From Sphingomonas parva (ex Maeng et al. 2020) (GTDB taxonomy: Bacteria; Pseudomonadota; Alphaproteobacteria; Sphingomonadales; Sphingomonadaceae), in contig NZ_SPDV01000004.1 in assembly GCF_004564275.1 (NCBI RefSeq), positions 25,195 through 89,194 of the forward strand: 64,000 nt of DNA, in the 5' to 3' direction. The notes under the pieces are model-generated. The model did no database searches, was not told the origin of the DNA, and saw nothing but the letters and a program-made list of their open reading frames with translations. The position numbers and the translations under genes were made by a program. Shown in pieces: positions 1-8,578 of the stretch; position 1 is the first letter of the stretch; every line of letters starts with the position of its first letter.

Positions 1-969
1 CACCGCCAGGGTGATCGTGCCCATCGCGCCCGCGGCGAGCGCATGCAGCGCCATCGTCGAGGGCAGTGCCGCGCCGCTGAGCGCGAGCCCGAGCAGCACG
101 AGACCGACGGGCAGCCAGGCATAAGCCAGGTGGAGGATGAAGAGCAGCGGATCGGTGCGCGTCCGCAGGCCCGACCAGCGCGCCAGCCGGGCGGCGTGAA
201 GCAGCCCCGCCACGATCAGCAGCGGACCGGTCGCGCGCGCATCCGGCGCGAAGGTCCAGGCCGCGAGCGCCAGCGCCGCGCCTGCCACGACCGTCTTGTC
301 GAAGCCGTTCGGCATGGCCGGCGCGGTCGCCTCGCGGCCGGCCTTGACCAGCCAGTTGCGAGTGAAAGCCGGGATGATGCGGCCGCCGATCATGCAGATG
401 AGCAGGAGCACGATCGAGAAGCCGGCGCGCACCGCCAATCCCGCCGGCAGCGAGGCGCCCATCGTCTCGGCGTGGTGGAGGCCGTTCGCCGCAGCGAACA
501 GCAGGATGATCAGCGGCATCGGCAGGTTGCGGTTGCCCGCGGCGAGGATCTCGCGTGCCGCCAACGCCGCGGCGGCCACGAAGAAGCCGACGTCGAGCAA
601 GGCGGCGGCGAGCGGCGGCACGACCGACGAGAACAGCAGGGCAAGGCGTGCCGACAGCCACCAGGCGATCGCCGCCGCGACCGGAATACCGGCAAAGGCG
701 GGACGCCCGGTCCAATTGGGGATCGCTGCCGAGAGGAAGCCGACGATGATCGCGCCGAGATAGCCGAACAGCATCTCATGCTGATGCCAGGCGAGCGGCG
801 CCATTGCCGTCGGCAGCACGATCTCCCCGGCAAGCGCTCCGATCCAGAGCGCAGCGACGACGACGGCCCAGAGCGCGCCGGCCGGAAACAGAAGGCGATA
901 GGCGCCGCGCAGCACGGGTGGCGCGGCGGCGGCCCTGGCGCTGCGAACGGAAAGGATGTCGGTCGTCAT
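1..969 (-). CDS. nnrS: NnrS family haem/copper membrane protein (3' end cut by window)
   Basis: Multi-pass inner-membrane protein of the NnrS family, which is linked to nitric oxide and nitrosative stress tolerance and usually sits in FNR/NNR-type regulons. Visible here are 323 codons with no stop, so the C-terminus lies outside the window. The N-terminal half carries the family hallmark WHQHEMLFGY followed by GFLSAAIPNWTGRP, then a run of hydrophobic helices. The start ATG at 969 gives the conventional N-terminus. It is the last visible gene of the minus-strand cbb3 oxidase/hemN run, 25 bases after the small Cys/His ORF, so it is probably co-expressed under low oxygen. The family assignment is firm. 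The exact biochemical role of NnrS is not settled. Confidence 0.85.
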   Translation of the reverse strand, partial: MTTDILSVRSARAAAAPPVLRGAYRLLFPAGALWAVVVAALWIGALAGEIVLPTAMAPLAWHQHEMLFGYLGAIIVGFLSAAIPNWTGRPAFAGIPVAAAIAWWLSARLALLFSSVVPPLAAALLDVGFFVAAAALAAREILAAGNRNLPMPLIILLFAAANGLHHAETMGASLPAGLAVRAGFSIVLLLICMIGGRIIPAFTRNWLVKAGREATAPAMPNGFDKTVVAGAALALAAWTFAPDARATGPLLIVAGLLHAARLARWSGLRTRTDPLLFILHLAYAWLPVGLVLLGLALSGAALPSTMALHALAAGAMGTITLAV

Positions 970-994
970 CGTCAGGCTTCCGGACAGGTGTGGA

Positions 995-1207
995 TCAGGC
1001 TCTCTTCTTCTTCGGCATCACCGCGGCGGCGTGGCAGGCCGTTGCACCCTGCGGTCCATCCCGGTCACGGCGCGGGATATGGATCGGCACCTGCCCGCCC
1101 AAGCAGAGGCTGACCAGGATGGTGTCGGACGCATTTCGCGCCATCGGCGCCTGGCTGCCGAACAGCATCAGCGGCGCCAGCGCGAGCAGGGAGAGGCTAG
1201 ATGGCAT
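995..1207 (-). CDS. Small hypothetical protein with Cys/His motif, coupled to hemN
   Basis: A 70-residue product with a hydrophobic N-terminus (SLLALAPLMLFG, possible signal or anchor), then CLGGQVPIHIP, a TACHA motif and a lysine-rich end. The ATG lies inside the last codons of hemN, an 11-base overlap, and nnrS begins 25 bases beyond its stop, so it is placed as a coupled operon member. I do not recognise a named family. The Cys and Cys-His residues could suggest a metal or haem contact, but that is inference from context. It could also be a spurious open frame, although its size, overlap and signal-like start favour a real gene. Confidence 0.55.
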   Translation of the reverse strand: MPSSLSLLALAPLMLFGSQAPMARNASDTILVSLCLGGQVPIHIPRRDRDGPQGATACHAAAVMPKKKRA

Positions 1208-2516
1208 TGCTGAAACGCCTCCCCTCGGGCTGGCGATAGACGTCGAAGACGGAGGCGATGGCGCGGGCGTAGGGCCTGCCCGCCTCGGCGATGCGGAGCA
1301 TCGGCCCGTCCCAGGCGAGCAGGCCGAGCGCCTCGAACGGTGCCAGGCGCTCGGTAAGGTCCGCGTCGCGATGGCCGCCGGCATGAGCCTCGCCATGGCA
1401 GAGCAGGCTTTCGACGATCTTGCCCCGGCGGTGATCGTCGCAGGTGCGCACGATGCCCCTGGACGCAGTCAGTCTGCCGGACGTCGCCAGCATGCGATAG
1501 CGGCCGCTGTTCTTCTCGTTCTGCACGATCAGGCCCGGGAACTGGCTGATCGCGGTCGCACCAAGGCCGATCAGCACCTGCGAGCCGTCGTCCGTGAAGC
1601 CCTGGAAATTGCGGTGGAGGCGCTTCTCGCGCGCCGCGACGGCGATCGCATCGCCAGGCCGCGCGAAATGGTCGAAGCCGATCGGATCGTAGCCGGCACG
1701 GGTCAGGAACCGATGGCCGAACTCGGCCTGGCCGAAGCGGGCTGCGACGTCGGGCAGCAACGCGGCATCGATCCGGCGCTGGCGCGGGATCATGTGGGGC
1801 ACGTGCGCGTAGCCGAACAGCGCGATCCGCTCCGGCGCCATCTCGGCGGTCGCATCTAGTGTCGCTTCGAGCTCGCCGAGCCCTTGCCCCGGCAGCCCGT
1901 ACATCAGGTCGAAGTTGATCGAGGCGACGTCGGCGTTGCGCAGCGCGGCGACGGTGCGGCGGATCAGCACCTCGTCCTGGATGCGGCCGATCGCCGCCTG
2001 CACCTGCGGATCGAGCGTCTGGACGCCGAGGCTGGCGCGCTCCACGCGCGCTTCGGCGATTGCCTCGTACCAGGGCTCCTCCAGCGTGCGCGGATCGAGC
2101 TCGATCGAGATCGAAGCCGCCTCGGCGCCGAAGGCGCTCCGGACATGGGCGAGCAGCGTGCCGAACTGCGCCGGGCTCAGCGCATTGGGGCTTCCCCCGC
2201 CGAACGCGATGCGCCGCGCACGGCCGCGGCCGCCGAGCGCCGCCGCGACCAGATCGATCTCGGCATGAAGGGCGTCGAGATAGGCGCCAACCCGCTGGGT
2301 GCGGGTGGCGGCACCGGTGTTGCACCCGCAATACCAGCAGATCTCGTGGCAATAAGGGATGTGGAGGTAGAGCGAGACGCCGGCATCGTCAGCCACCGCC
2401 GCCAGGGCCGCAGCCATGGCCTCGGCGCCGACGTCGCCGAACTCGGCTGCGGTCGGGTAGGACGTGTAACGCGGCACCGGCCGGGCGAGCAGCTCGGGAT
2501 GAAAGGTCCAGCTCAC
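1197..2516 (-). CDS. hemN: Oxygen-independent coproporphyrinogen III oxidase
   Basis: Radical SAM enzyme that converts coproporphyrinogen III to protoporphyrinogen IX without oxygen, in the cytoplasmic haem pathway. The 439-residue length fits HemN. The N-terminus has the HemN-specific PRYTSYPTA, and the iron-sulphur cluster motif C-x3-C-x2-C is seen as YCHEICWYC near residue 55, followed by a further Cys (GCNT), as in true HemN rather than HemW. The glycine motif IAFGGGSPN follows. The start is GTG, overlapping the ccoS stop as GTGA. Its position directly after ccoGHIS supplies haem for the cbb3 oxidase under oxygen limitation, a common arrangement in alphaproteobacteria. A second, HemW-type paralogue lies at 32567-33736. 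Confidence 0.95.
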   Translation of the reverse strand: MSWTFHPELLARPVPRYTSYPTAAEFGDVGAEAMAAALAAVADDAGVSLYLHIPYCHEICWYCGCNTGAATRTQRVGAYLDALHAEIDLVAAALGGRGRARRIAFGGGSPNALSPAQFGTLLAHVRSAFGAEAASISIELDPRTLEEPWYEAIAEARVERASLGVQTLDPQVQAAIGRIQDEVLIRRTVAALRNADVASINFDLMYGLPGQGLGELEATLDATAEMAPERIALFGYAHVPHMIPRQRRIDAALLPDVAARFGQAEFGHRFLTRAGYDPIGFDHFARPGDAIAVAAREKRLHRNFQGFTDDGSQVLIGLGATAISQFPGLIVQNEKNSGRYRMLATSGRLTASRGIVRTCDDHRRGKIVESLLCHGEAHAGGHRDADLTERLAPFEALGLLAWDGPMLRIAEAGRPYARAIASVFDVYRQPEGRRFSNAI

Positions 2517-2686
2517 GCGTGAGGCTCCTTGGAGACGGCGGCCGGCGCGTCGTCGTCGATCAGGATGCGCAATGCGGCGCCGTCCATGTCGTCATACTGG
2601 CCGGACTTCATCGACCAGAAGAAGGCGGCGAGCCCGACGAGGCCGCAGAACAGGGCTATCGGGATGAGGAGGACGAGCCCGGTCAT
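2513..2686 (-). CDS. ccoS: cbb3-type cytochrome oxidase assembly protein CcoS
   Basis: A 57-residue single-span membrane protein: TGLVLLIPIALFCGLVGLAAFFW is one transmembrane helix, followed by SMKSGQYDDMDGAALRIL, the typical CcoS/FixS C-terminal motif. CcoS is needed for cofactor (haem and CuB) insertion into the CcoN subunit. The ATG overlaps the ccoI stop by 4 bases (ATGA) and its own TGA overlaps the hemN GTG. It falls inside a longer open frame, and the family-typical short protein was chosen because of the overlap and the motif. Confidence 0.93.
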   Translation of the reverse strand: MTGLVLLIPIALFCGLVGLAAFFWSMKSGQYDDMDGAALRILIDDDAPAAVSKEPHA

Positions 2687-4809
2687 CGCGCCGCGCTCCT
2701 CAGCCGGAGGGCGTTGGCGACGACGATCACGGAGGAGCCGGACATCGCCAGCGCCGCGACGAGGGGCGTGACCAGACCGGCGAGTGCCAGCGGGACGGCG
2801 GCGGTGTTGTAGAGAATTGCGATCGCGAAGTTCTGGCGAACGATCGCCATGGTCCGGCGGGCGGCGCGTATCGCCGCCGCAACCGGGGCGAGGCTGTCTC
2901 CGAGGAACACGGCGTCGGCGGCATTCTGGCCGACGTCGCTGGCCGAGGCGGGCGCGAGCGAGACGTGGCCGGCGGCGAGCGCGGGGCCGTCGTTGAGCCC
3001 GTCGCCGACCATCAGCACCTTGTGTCCGGCGCGACCGAGCCGCTCGATCGCGTCGAGCTTGTCCTGCGGCGTCATCGCCGTCTGGGCGGTGAGGTGAAGC
3101 GCACGCGCGACGGGCGCGACCGCTTCGGCACGGTCGCCCGAGACGATCGAGGCCGGGAGCCCGAGGCGCTCCATCTCCGCGACGGTCATTGCGGCGTCGG
3201 GACGCATCGAGTCGCGGAACCGAAGAACAACGGGCGCCGCGCCGGCGAAGACGAAGGCGACGGCCAGCGCCTCGCCCGCGACGCCGGTCGCGCGGCAGAG
3301 CAGGACGGGCGCGCCGTTCCAAAGGCCGCGCATGCCGAAGCCCGGCTCCTCGACGACGTCGGTGACGTCGGCGGGCGCGACGCCCTCTGCCTCGAGCGCC
3401 TTGCGCAGCGCCTGGCTGAGCGGATGGCGGCTGGCGCGTGCGAGCCCGAGTGCGATCGGGCGATGCTCCGGGGAAAGCGGCGCGAGGCTGTCGAGCTCCG
3501 GTCGGCCGAGGGTCAGCGTGCCGGTCTTGTCGAACAGCACGCGATCCGCCTCGGCCAGACGCTCGAGCGCCGAGCCGTCCTTGACCAGCACGCCGGCCCG
3601 CATCAGCGCCCCGGCGGCGACGATCTGGGCGGCGGGAACCGCGAGGCCGAGCGCGCAGGGGCAGGTGATGATCAGCACGGCGGCGGCGATCAGCAGCGCT
3701 TCGTGCCAGCCGGCCCCGGCGAGCATCCAGCCGACGAAAGAGGCGGCGGCGAGGGTGTGCACCGCCGGCGCGTAGAGGCGCGCGGCGCGATCGGCGATGC
3801 GGACGTAGAGCGAGCGCGGCTGGGCCGCCTGTTCCATCAACCGGGCCATGTCCACGATCGCCGTGTCGGCGCCGGCGGCGGTCACCCGGACGGTCAGCGG
3901 CGCATCGAGATTGAGCGTGCCGGCGAGCACCTGGTCCCCCTCCCCCGCCCTTATCGGCGAGCTCTCGCCGCTGATCAGCGAGCGATCGAGGCTGCTCGCG
4001 CCGGCGATCACGATCCCGTCGGCGGCGAGCCGCTCGCCGGCGGCAACGAGCATCGTCATGCCCGGCGCCAGCGCTTCGGCTGCGACCCACTCACTGCTGC
4101 CGTCCTCGCGGGCCACCATCGCGCCCGACGCGGTCTGCTTGAGCAGAGCGGTGACGCCGTCGCGGGCGCGATCCCGCATCACGCTGTCCAGCACCCGGCC
4201 GACGAGCAGGAAGAAAAGCAGCATCACCGCGCCGTCGAAATAGGCGTGGGGGCCGCTGGTCAGCGTCTCGAACAGGCTCAAGGCGGTGACGAGCAGGACA
4301 CCGATCGAGATCGGCACGTCCATGTTGGTACGCCCGCTGCGCAGCGCCGCCCAGGCCGAGCGGAAGAAGGGCCGGCCGGAATAAGCGACGGTAGGGATCG
4401 CGATCAGCGCGGACAAAGCGTGAAAGAGATCGCGCGTCGCACCGGCCGCGCCGGACCAGACCGCGACGGACAGCAGCATCACGTTCATCGACGCGAAGCC
4501 GGCGACGGCCGTGGCCTTGAGCAGGCCGCGGCTCTCGGCCCGATCGGCGGTGACGCCGGCAGCGCGGATCGGCTGCGCCTCGAAGCCGACGGCGGCGATC
4601 GCGGCCTGGAGCTCGGGGAGCTGGAGTTCGGCGACATGATCGAGCGTCAGCTGACGAGCGGTGAAATTGACCCGGGCGAGCGCGATGCCGGGATTTGCCG
4701 CGAGACCGTTCTCGAGCTTCGCGATGCAAGCGGCGCACCGCATCCCCGGCACGGCGAACAGGCTGCGCGCGAGCGGCGCCGCGGCGTCGAAAGCGACGGC
4801 GGCGCTCAT
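2683..4809 (-). CDS. ccoI: Copper-translocating P-type ATPase for cbb3 oxidase
   Basis: P1B-type ATPase (CcoI/FixI, 708 residues) that exports copper across the inner membrane for cbb3 oxidase maturation. Domains in order: an N-terminal heavy-metal-associated domain with PGMRCAACIAKLE (CxxC), membrane helices, the actuator domain with SLISGESSPI, the intramembrane CPCALGLAVP metal site, the phosphorylation motif DKTGTLTLG, the HP locus SRHPLSQAL, and the hinge motif GDGLNDGPALAAG. The ATG at 4809 overlaps the ccoH stop by 4 bases. The open frame continues far upstream with no homology, so this start was chosen by overlap and by the HMA domain. It is part of the ccoGHIS set. Confidence 0.95.
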   Translation of the reverse strand: MSAAVAFDAAAPLARSLFAVPGMRCAACIAKLENGLAANPGIALARVNFTARQLTLDHVAELQLPELQAAIAAVGFEAQPIRAAGVTADRAESRGLLKATAVAGFASMNVMLLSVAVWSGAAGATRDLFHALSALIAIPTVAYSGRPFFRSAWAALRSGRTNMDVPISIGVLLVTALSLFETLTSGPHAYFDGAVMLLFFLLVGRVLDSVMRDRARDGVTALLKQTASGAMVAREDGSSEWVAAEALAPGMTMLVAAGERLAADGIVIAGASSLDRSLISGESSPIRAGEGDQVLAGTLNLDAPLTVRVTAAGADTAIVDMARLMEQAAQPRSLYVRIADRAARLYAPAVHTLAAASFVGWMLAGAGWHEALLIAAAVLIITCPCALGLAVPAAQIVAAGALMRAGVLVKDGSALERLAEADRVLFDKTGTLTLGRPELDSLAPLSPEHRPIALGLARASRHPLSQALRKALEAEGVAPADVTDVVEEPGFGMRGLWNGAPVLLCRATGVAGEALAVAFVFAGAAPVVLRFRDSMRPDAAMTVAEMERLGLPASIVSGDRAEAVAPVARALHLTAQTAMTPQDKLDAIERLGRAGHKVLMVGDGLNDGPALAAGHVSLAPASASDVGQNAADAVFLGDSLAPVAAAIRAARRTMAIVRQNFAIAILYNTAAVPLALAGLVTPLVAALAMSGSSVIVVANALRLRSAAR

Positions 4810-5267
4810 TGCACCGTCTCGATGAAGGCGGCGCGGTCGGCGCCGCGCACCACCTCGAGGTGGAGGTACCAGCGGCCGGCGGGAAGCGGGTAATCGCTTT
4901 CGTAGCGGCCCGGCCCCGCGGAGACGAAGCGCACCGCGACCTCGCCCTCGCGGCCCACCGGGTGGCGGGCGACCGCGCTCACCAGCGCGCCGGCGAGCGG
5001 CTTGCCGGCCACGCCCAGCGTGACCCCAACCCTGCGGTCGCTGCCGAGCGTGACCGCATGCTGCCAGCCCAGCGCCTTCTGCGCCCGCGCCTCGGCGAGC
5101 CAGCGGTTGAACTGCTGGCTGGCGACATAGGAATTCTCGACCACCTTGCCGCCGAAGGTGCGGGTGGCGAAGGTTGCCATCGTCAGATTGACCGCGATGA
5201 TCACGCCGAAGAAGGCGATGAGGATCCCGGTCATGTGCCAGCCGGTGAAGCCGCGGGTCGGTGTCAT
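4806..5267 (-). CDS. ccoH: FixH/CcoH family cbb3 oxidase accessory protein
   Basis: A 153-residue membrane protein with one N-terminal transmembrane helix (ILIAFFGVIIAVNLTMATFA) after a short RGFTGWHMTG stretch, then a periplasmic domain with the family signature VVENSYVASQQFN. CcoH/FixH is a stable assembly or accessory partner of cbb3 oxidase. It starts 9 bases after ccoG and its stop overlaps the ccoI start. The order G-H-I-S is the standard cco/fix layout. Confidence 0.92.
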   Translation of the reverse strand: MTPTRGFTGWHMTGILIAFFGVIIAVNLTMATFATRTFGGKVVENSYVASQQFNRWLAEARAQKALGWQHAVTLGSDRRVGVTLGVAGKPLAGALVSAVARHPVGREGEVAVRFVSAGPGRYESDYPLPAGRWYLHLEVVRGADRAAFIETVQ

Positions 5268-5276
5268 GCAGTCCCC

Positions 5277-6728
5277 CTAGGGCCGCTCGAACACGGCCTT
5301 GGTGCTGTCGCTTCCGCCTTCGGGGTCGAGCGCCCGGGCGGTGAAAACGAATTCGTCGCGTTGTTCTTCGCCGGGCGGGACGATGACGAATATACGGAAT
5401 TTCCCGAGGGCGTCGGGCGCCACGCGGACGGCGACGTGCTTCGCCGCCGTCTCCCGGCTGCCGCCCTCCAGCCACATGCGGCCGCCGGCGAGATCCTCGA
5501 GCCCGATCTCGAAGGCACGCGGGCGGGCCTGCATGTTGCGGATCTTGACGGTGAAGGCATTGCGCACCTGGCCGTCGGAGAGCCGCACGTAGACGGGATT
5601 GCGCTGCTGCTGCGCGCTGATGTCCACGCGGGTGCGCTCGCCGAGCGCGAACAACATGGCGAAGCCGATTGCCGCCCAGGCGGTGAAGTAGATCAATGTG
5701 CGCGGGCGCAGGATCGTCTTGAGCAGAGGCCTGCGCGGCTCCCCCGCCTTCTCCGCCTCGCAATCCTCGAAGGTCGCATAGTCGATCAGCCCGCGCGGCC
5801 GCCCGACCTGCGCCATGACCTTGTCGCAGGCGTCGATGCACAGGGCGCAGGTGATGCAGCCGACCTGCGGGCCGTTGCGGATGTCGATCCCGGTCGGGCA
5901 GACGGCGACGCACTGATTGCAATCTATGCAGTCGCCGAGCTTCAGGTCCGCCAGCGTGGCCTTCTTGGTGCCGCGGGCGCGCGGCTCGCCGCGCCAGTCC
6001 TTGTAGGTGACGATCAGCGATTTCTCGTCGAGCATCGCCGTCTGGATGCGCGGCCAGGGGCACATGTAGATGCAGACCTGCTCGCGCAGCAGCCCGCCCA
6101 GAGTGAAGGTGGTCGCGGTCAGCACCGCCACCGTTCCATAGGCAACGATCGCCGCGTCTCCGGCGAGGAAGTCCCGCGCCAGCGTCGGCGCATCGGCGAA
6201 GTAGAAGATCCAGGCGCCGCCTGTGGCGGCCGAGATGGCGAGGAAGCTCGCATATTTGGCGACGCGCTTCGCCAGCTTGGACGCGGTCCACGGCGCCTTC
6301 GCGAGCTTCATCTGGGCGTTGCGATCGCCCTCGATCCAGCGCTCGACGTGCTGGAAGAGATCGGTCCACACGGTTTGGGGACAAGCGTAGCCGCACCAGG
6401 CTCGGCCGACCGCCGAGGTGACCAGGAACAGGCCGATTCCGGCCATGATCAGCAGACCGGCGACATAATAGAATTCGTGCGGCCAGATCTCGATGCCGAA
6501 CATGTAGAAGCGGCGGCCGGCGAGATCGATCAGCACCGCCTGATCCGGCGCATAGGCGCCGCGATCCCAGCGCAGCCAGGGCGTGACGTAATAGATGGTC
6601 AGCGTCACCGCCATGATCAGCCATTTCAGGCGGCGGAATCTGCCGTCGACCGCCTTGGGATAGACGGGCTCGCGCCTGGCGTAGAGGCTCTTCGGCTTGA
6701 CGCTGGTGAGATCGGACGGGCTGGCCAT
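5277..6728 (-). CDS. ccoG: Cytochrome c oxidase accessory protein CcoG (FixG)
   Basis: A 483-residue membrane-bound ferredoxin-type protein, implicated in Cu(II) to Cu(I) reduction for cbb3 assembly. It has several transmembrane helices in the N-terminal half, including the NapH-like segments with CGYACPQTVWTD and CIYMCPWPR. It then has two ferredoxin-like clusters, CIDCNQCVAVCPTG and CITCALCIDACDKV, a further helix (TLIYFTAWAAIGFAML) and a C-terminal IgD/FixG domain ending in PEGGSDSTKAVFERP. It follows ccoP after a 41-base gap that contains a palindromic hairpin. Confidence 0.95.
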   Translation of the reverse strand: MASPSDLTSVKPKSLYARREPVYPKAVDGRFRRLKWLIMAVTLTIYYVTPWLRWDRGAYAPDQAVLIDLAGRRFYMFGIEIWPHEFYYVAGLLIMAGIGLFLVTSAVGRAWCGYACPQTVWTDLFQHVERWIEGDRNAQMKLAKAPWTASKLAKRVAKYASFLAISAATGGAWIFYFADAPTLARDFLAGDAAIVAYGTVAVLTATTFTLGGLLREQVCIYMCPWPRIQTAMLDEKSLIVTYKDWRGEPRARGTKKATLADLKLGDCIDCNQCVAVCPTGIDIRNGPQVGCITCALCIDACDKVMAQVGRPRGLIDYATFEDCEAEKAGEPRRPLLKTILRPRTLIYFTAWAAIGFAMLFALGERTRVDISAQQQRNPVYVRLSDGQVRNAFTVKIRNMQARPRAFEIGLEDLAGGRMWLEGGSRETAAKHVAVRVAPDALGKFRIFVIVPPGEEQRDEFVFTARALDPEGGSDSTKAVFERP

Positions 6729-6742
6729 TGTGTGCTCCTAGA

Positions 6743-6764
6743 TCCTCCCCGCCTGCGGGGAGGA
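6743..6764. repeat. Short palindromic hairpin between ccoP and ccoG
   Basis: A perfect 10-base stem (TCCTCCCCGC / GCGGGGAGGA) with a 2-base loop. Nearly the same element (22 of 24 positions over 6741-6764) is found at 30954-30977, so this is a dispersed palindromic repeat. Lying inside the operon between oxidase subunits and assembly genes, it could stabilise or attenuate the ccoNOQP message. Confidence 0.7.
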
Positions 6765-6769
6765 GACGC

Positions 6770-7678
6770 CTATCGGCTCGCCGTCTGGACCGGAGCGGCG
6801 CCCTCGCCGCCGCCCAAGGAGTGGACGTAGGCGGCGAGCATCTTGATCGTGACCGGATCGAGCCGGCCGCCCCATTTCGGCATGACGCCGTAGCGGCTGT
6901 TGGCGATCGTCGCCTGGATCGTCTCGGAGTCGCCGCCGTAGAGCCAGATCGCGTCCTTGAGGTTCGGCGCGCCGACCGCGCGGTTCCCCTCGCCGCCGGC
7001 GCCGTGGCAGGAGGCGCAGTTCTGGGCGAACAGGGCGCCGCCGCGCTGCGACGCGGCGCCGGGCTTCTGCTGGCCCGAGATGGTGCGGACATGGGCGGCG
7101 AGATCGCCGATCTCCTCGGCCTTCAGCATCCCGTCGCGGCCGAACGCCGGCATCTGCGAGAAGCGGGTGGCGTCATGGTCCGGCTGCCGGGTGCCGTGGG
7201 TGATCGTATATTCGATCGCCTTCAGATCCCCGCCCCACAGCCAATCGTCGTCGTTGAGGTTAGGGTAGCCCTTGGAGCCGGCGGCGCCGGAGCCGTGGCA
7301 GGCGACGCAATTGACCCGGAAGGCGGCGCGGCCGCCCTCCACCGCCGCCTGCATCAGCGCCGGATTGGCGGGCAGCTGCTCGACCGGCGTTGCGGCGAGC
7401 GCCTTGAGGAGAGGCGCCTTCTTCGCCTGCTCGGCGGCGAGCTCCTGCTCGAGCTGGGCGCGGCTCGACCAGCCGAGCGTGCCGCCGGTGGCGCGGTCGA
7501 TCAGCGGCCAGGCCGGGAACAGCACCATGTAGACCACGCCCCAGGCGATGGTCGCGTAGAAGGCCCAGAGCCACCAGCGCGGCAGCGGCGTGTTCAGCTC
7601 CTCGATACCGTCCCACTCGTGACCCATGGTCTCGGTGCCGGTCGGCTGATCGATTCTCTTCTGCTTGTCGTCAGCCAT
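6770..7678 (-). CDS. ccoP: cbb3 oxidase subunit III, dihaem cytochrome c
   Basis: CcoP, 302 residues, carries electrons to the cbb3 catalytic core. It has the typical N-terminus (RIDQPTGTETMGHEWDGIEE), a transmembrane helix (WWLWAFYATIAWGVVYMVLF), then two c-type haem sites, CVACHG and CASCHG, with distal methionines in MPAFG and MPKWGG. The start ATG overlaps the end of ccoQ by 8 bases. It is the fourth structural gene of ccoNOQP. Confidence 0.96.
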   Translation of the reverse strand: MADDKQKRIDQPTGTETMGHEWDGIEELNTPLPRWWLWAFYATIAWGVVYMVLFPAWPLIDRATGGTLGWSSRAQLEQELAAEQAKKAPLLKALAATPVEQLPANPALMQAAVEGGRAAFRVNCVACHGSGAAGSKGYPNLNDDDWLWGGDLKAIEYTITHGTRQPDHDATRFSQMPAFGRDGMLKAEEIGDLAAHVRTISGQQKPGAASQRGGALFAQNCASCHGAGGEGNRAVGAPNLKDAIWLYGGDSETIQATIANSRYGVMPKWGGRLDPVTIKMLAAYVHSLGGGEGAAPVQTASR

Positions 7679-7829
7679 GGTCGCTGTCCTCGAAGATCAT
7701 GTTGGCGGCGTCGCGGTTGCGGCCGCGGTTGCGGGGCAGGAAGGCCCAGCCGGTGAAGGCGAGATAGACGAGGGCCATGGCGAGCAGGCCCCAGCTGTCG
7801 GCGAAGTGGCGGAAGGTCTCGTAGCTCAT
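7671..7829 (-). CDS. ccoQ: cbb3 oxidase subunit CcoQ (FixQ)
   Basis: A 52-residue protein with one transmembrane helix ([20 protein letters not shown]) followed by a basic [16 protein letters not shown] tail, the usual CcoQ layout. CcoQ stabilises the interaction of CcoP with the core. Its ATG overlaps the ccoO stop by 4 bases and its stop overlaps ccoP. Identification rests on size, topology and position. Confidence 0.93.
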   Translation of the reverse strand: MSYETFRHFADSWGLLAMALVYLAFTGWAFLPRNRGRNRDAANMIFEDSDHG

Positions 7830-8560
7830 CGCGCCTTCTCCTGCGGGGCGGCGGCTTCGAAATCGACCAGGGTGCCGAGCATCTGGAGATAGGCGACGAG
7901 GGCATCCATCTCGGTCAGCCGCGACGGATCGCCGTCGAAATCGCGGACCTGCGCCTTCGGGTAGCGCTTCACGAGCGCCGCGGTGTCCGCATCCGCATTG
8001 GCCTGGTTCTTCAGGTCGTCGTTCGCAGCCGCGATCGCCGCCTTGTCGTAGGGCACGCCGACGCGGGCCATGGCGGTGAGGTGTGCCGCCATGTCGCCCG
8101 CCTTGAGCTCGCGATCGGCCAGGAAGGCATAGCCCGGCATGATCGATTCCGGCACGACCGAACGCGGATCCTTCATGTGCTGGACGTGCCATTCGTCCGA
8201 ATAGCGGCCGCCGACGCGGGCGAGGTCGGGACCGGTGCGCTTCGAGCCCCATTGGAACGGGTGATCGTACATGCTCTCGGCGGCGAGGCTGTAGTGGCCG
8301 TAGCGCTCCGTCTCGTCGCGGAACGGCCGGATCATCTGGCTGTGGCAGCCGGAGCAGCCCTCGCGGATGTAGATGTTGCGGCCGGCGAGCTCGAGCGGGG
8401 TGTAGGGGCGCACGCCCTCCACCTTCTCGACGGTGGAGTCGATCCAGAAGAGCGGCGCGATCTCGACGATGCCGCCGATCGTGACGACGAGGAAGGCGAG
8501 CACGCCGAGGAGGGTGACGTTCCGCTCCAGCCGGCCATGGTCGAAGAACTTGGTAGCCAT
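7826..8560 (-). CDS. ccoO: cbb3 oxidase subunit II, monohaem cytochrome c
   Basis: CcoO, 244 residues. It has an N-terminal transmembrane anchor ([20 protein letters not shown]), the family string [20 protein letters not shown] with one CxxCH haem site, then [21 protein letters not shown] and the methionine ligand region [10 protein letters not shown]. It transfers electrons from CcoP to the CcoN haem b. It lies 18 bases after ccoN. Confidence 0.97.
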   Translation of the reverse strand: MATKFFDHGRLERNVTLLGVLAFLVVTIGGIVEIAPLFWIDSTVEKVEGVRPYTPLELAGRNIYIREGCSGCHSQMIRPFRDETERYGHYSLAAESMYDHPFQWGSKRTGPDLARVGGRYSDEWHVQHMKDPRSVVPESIMPGYAFLADRELKAGDMAAHLTAMARVGVPYDKAAIAAANDDLKNQANADADTAALVKRYPKAQVRDFDGDPSRLTEMDALVAYLQMLGTLVDFEAAAPQEKAR

Positions 8561-8578
8561 GTCTTTTCGTCCTTTGGC

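Noticed and set aside
2683..7092. A 1,469-codon open frame covering ccoI and beyond
   Set aside because: Only the part from 4809 encodes CcoI. The rest is the wrong frame over ccoG, ccoH and ccoP and merely lacks stops because of high GC.
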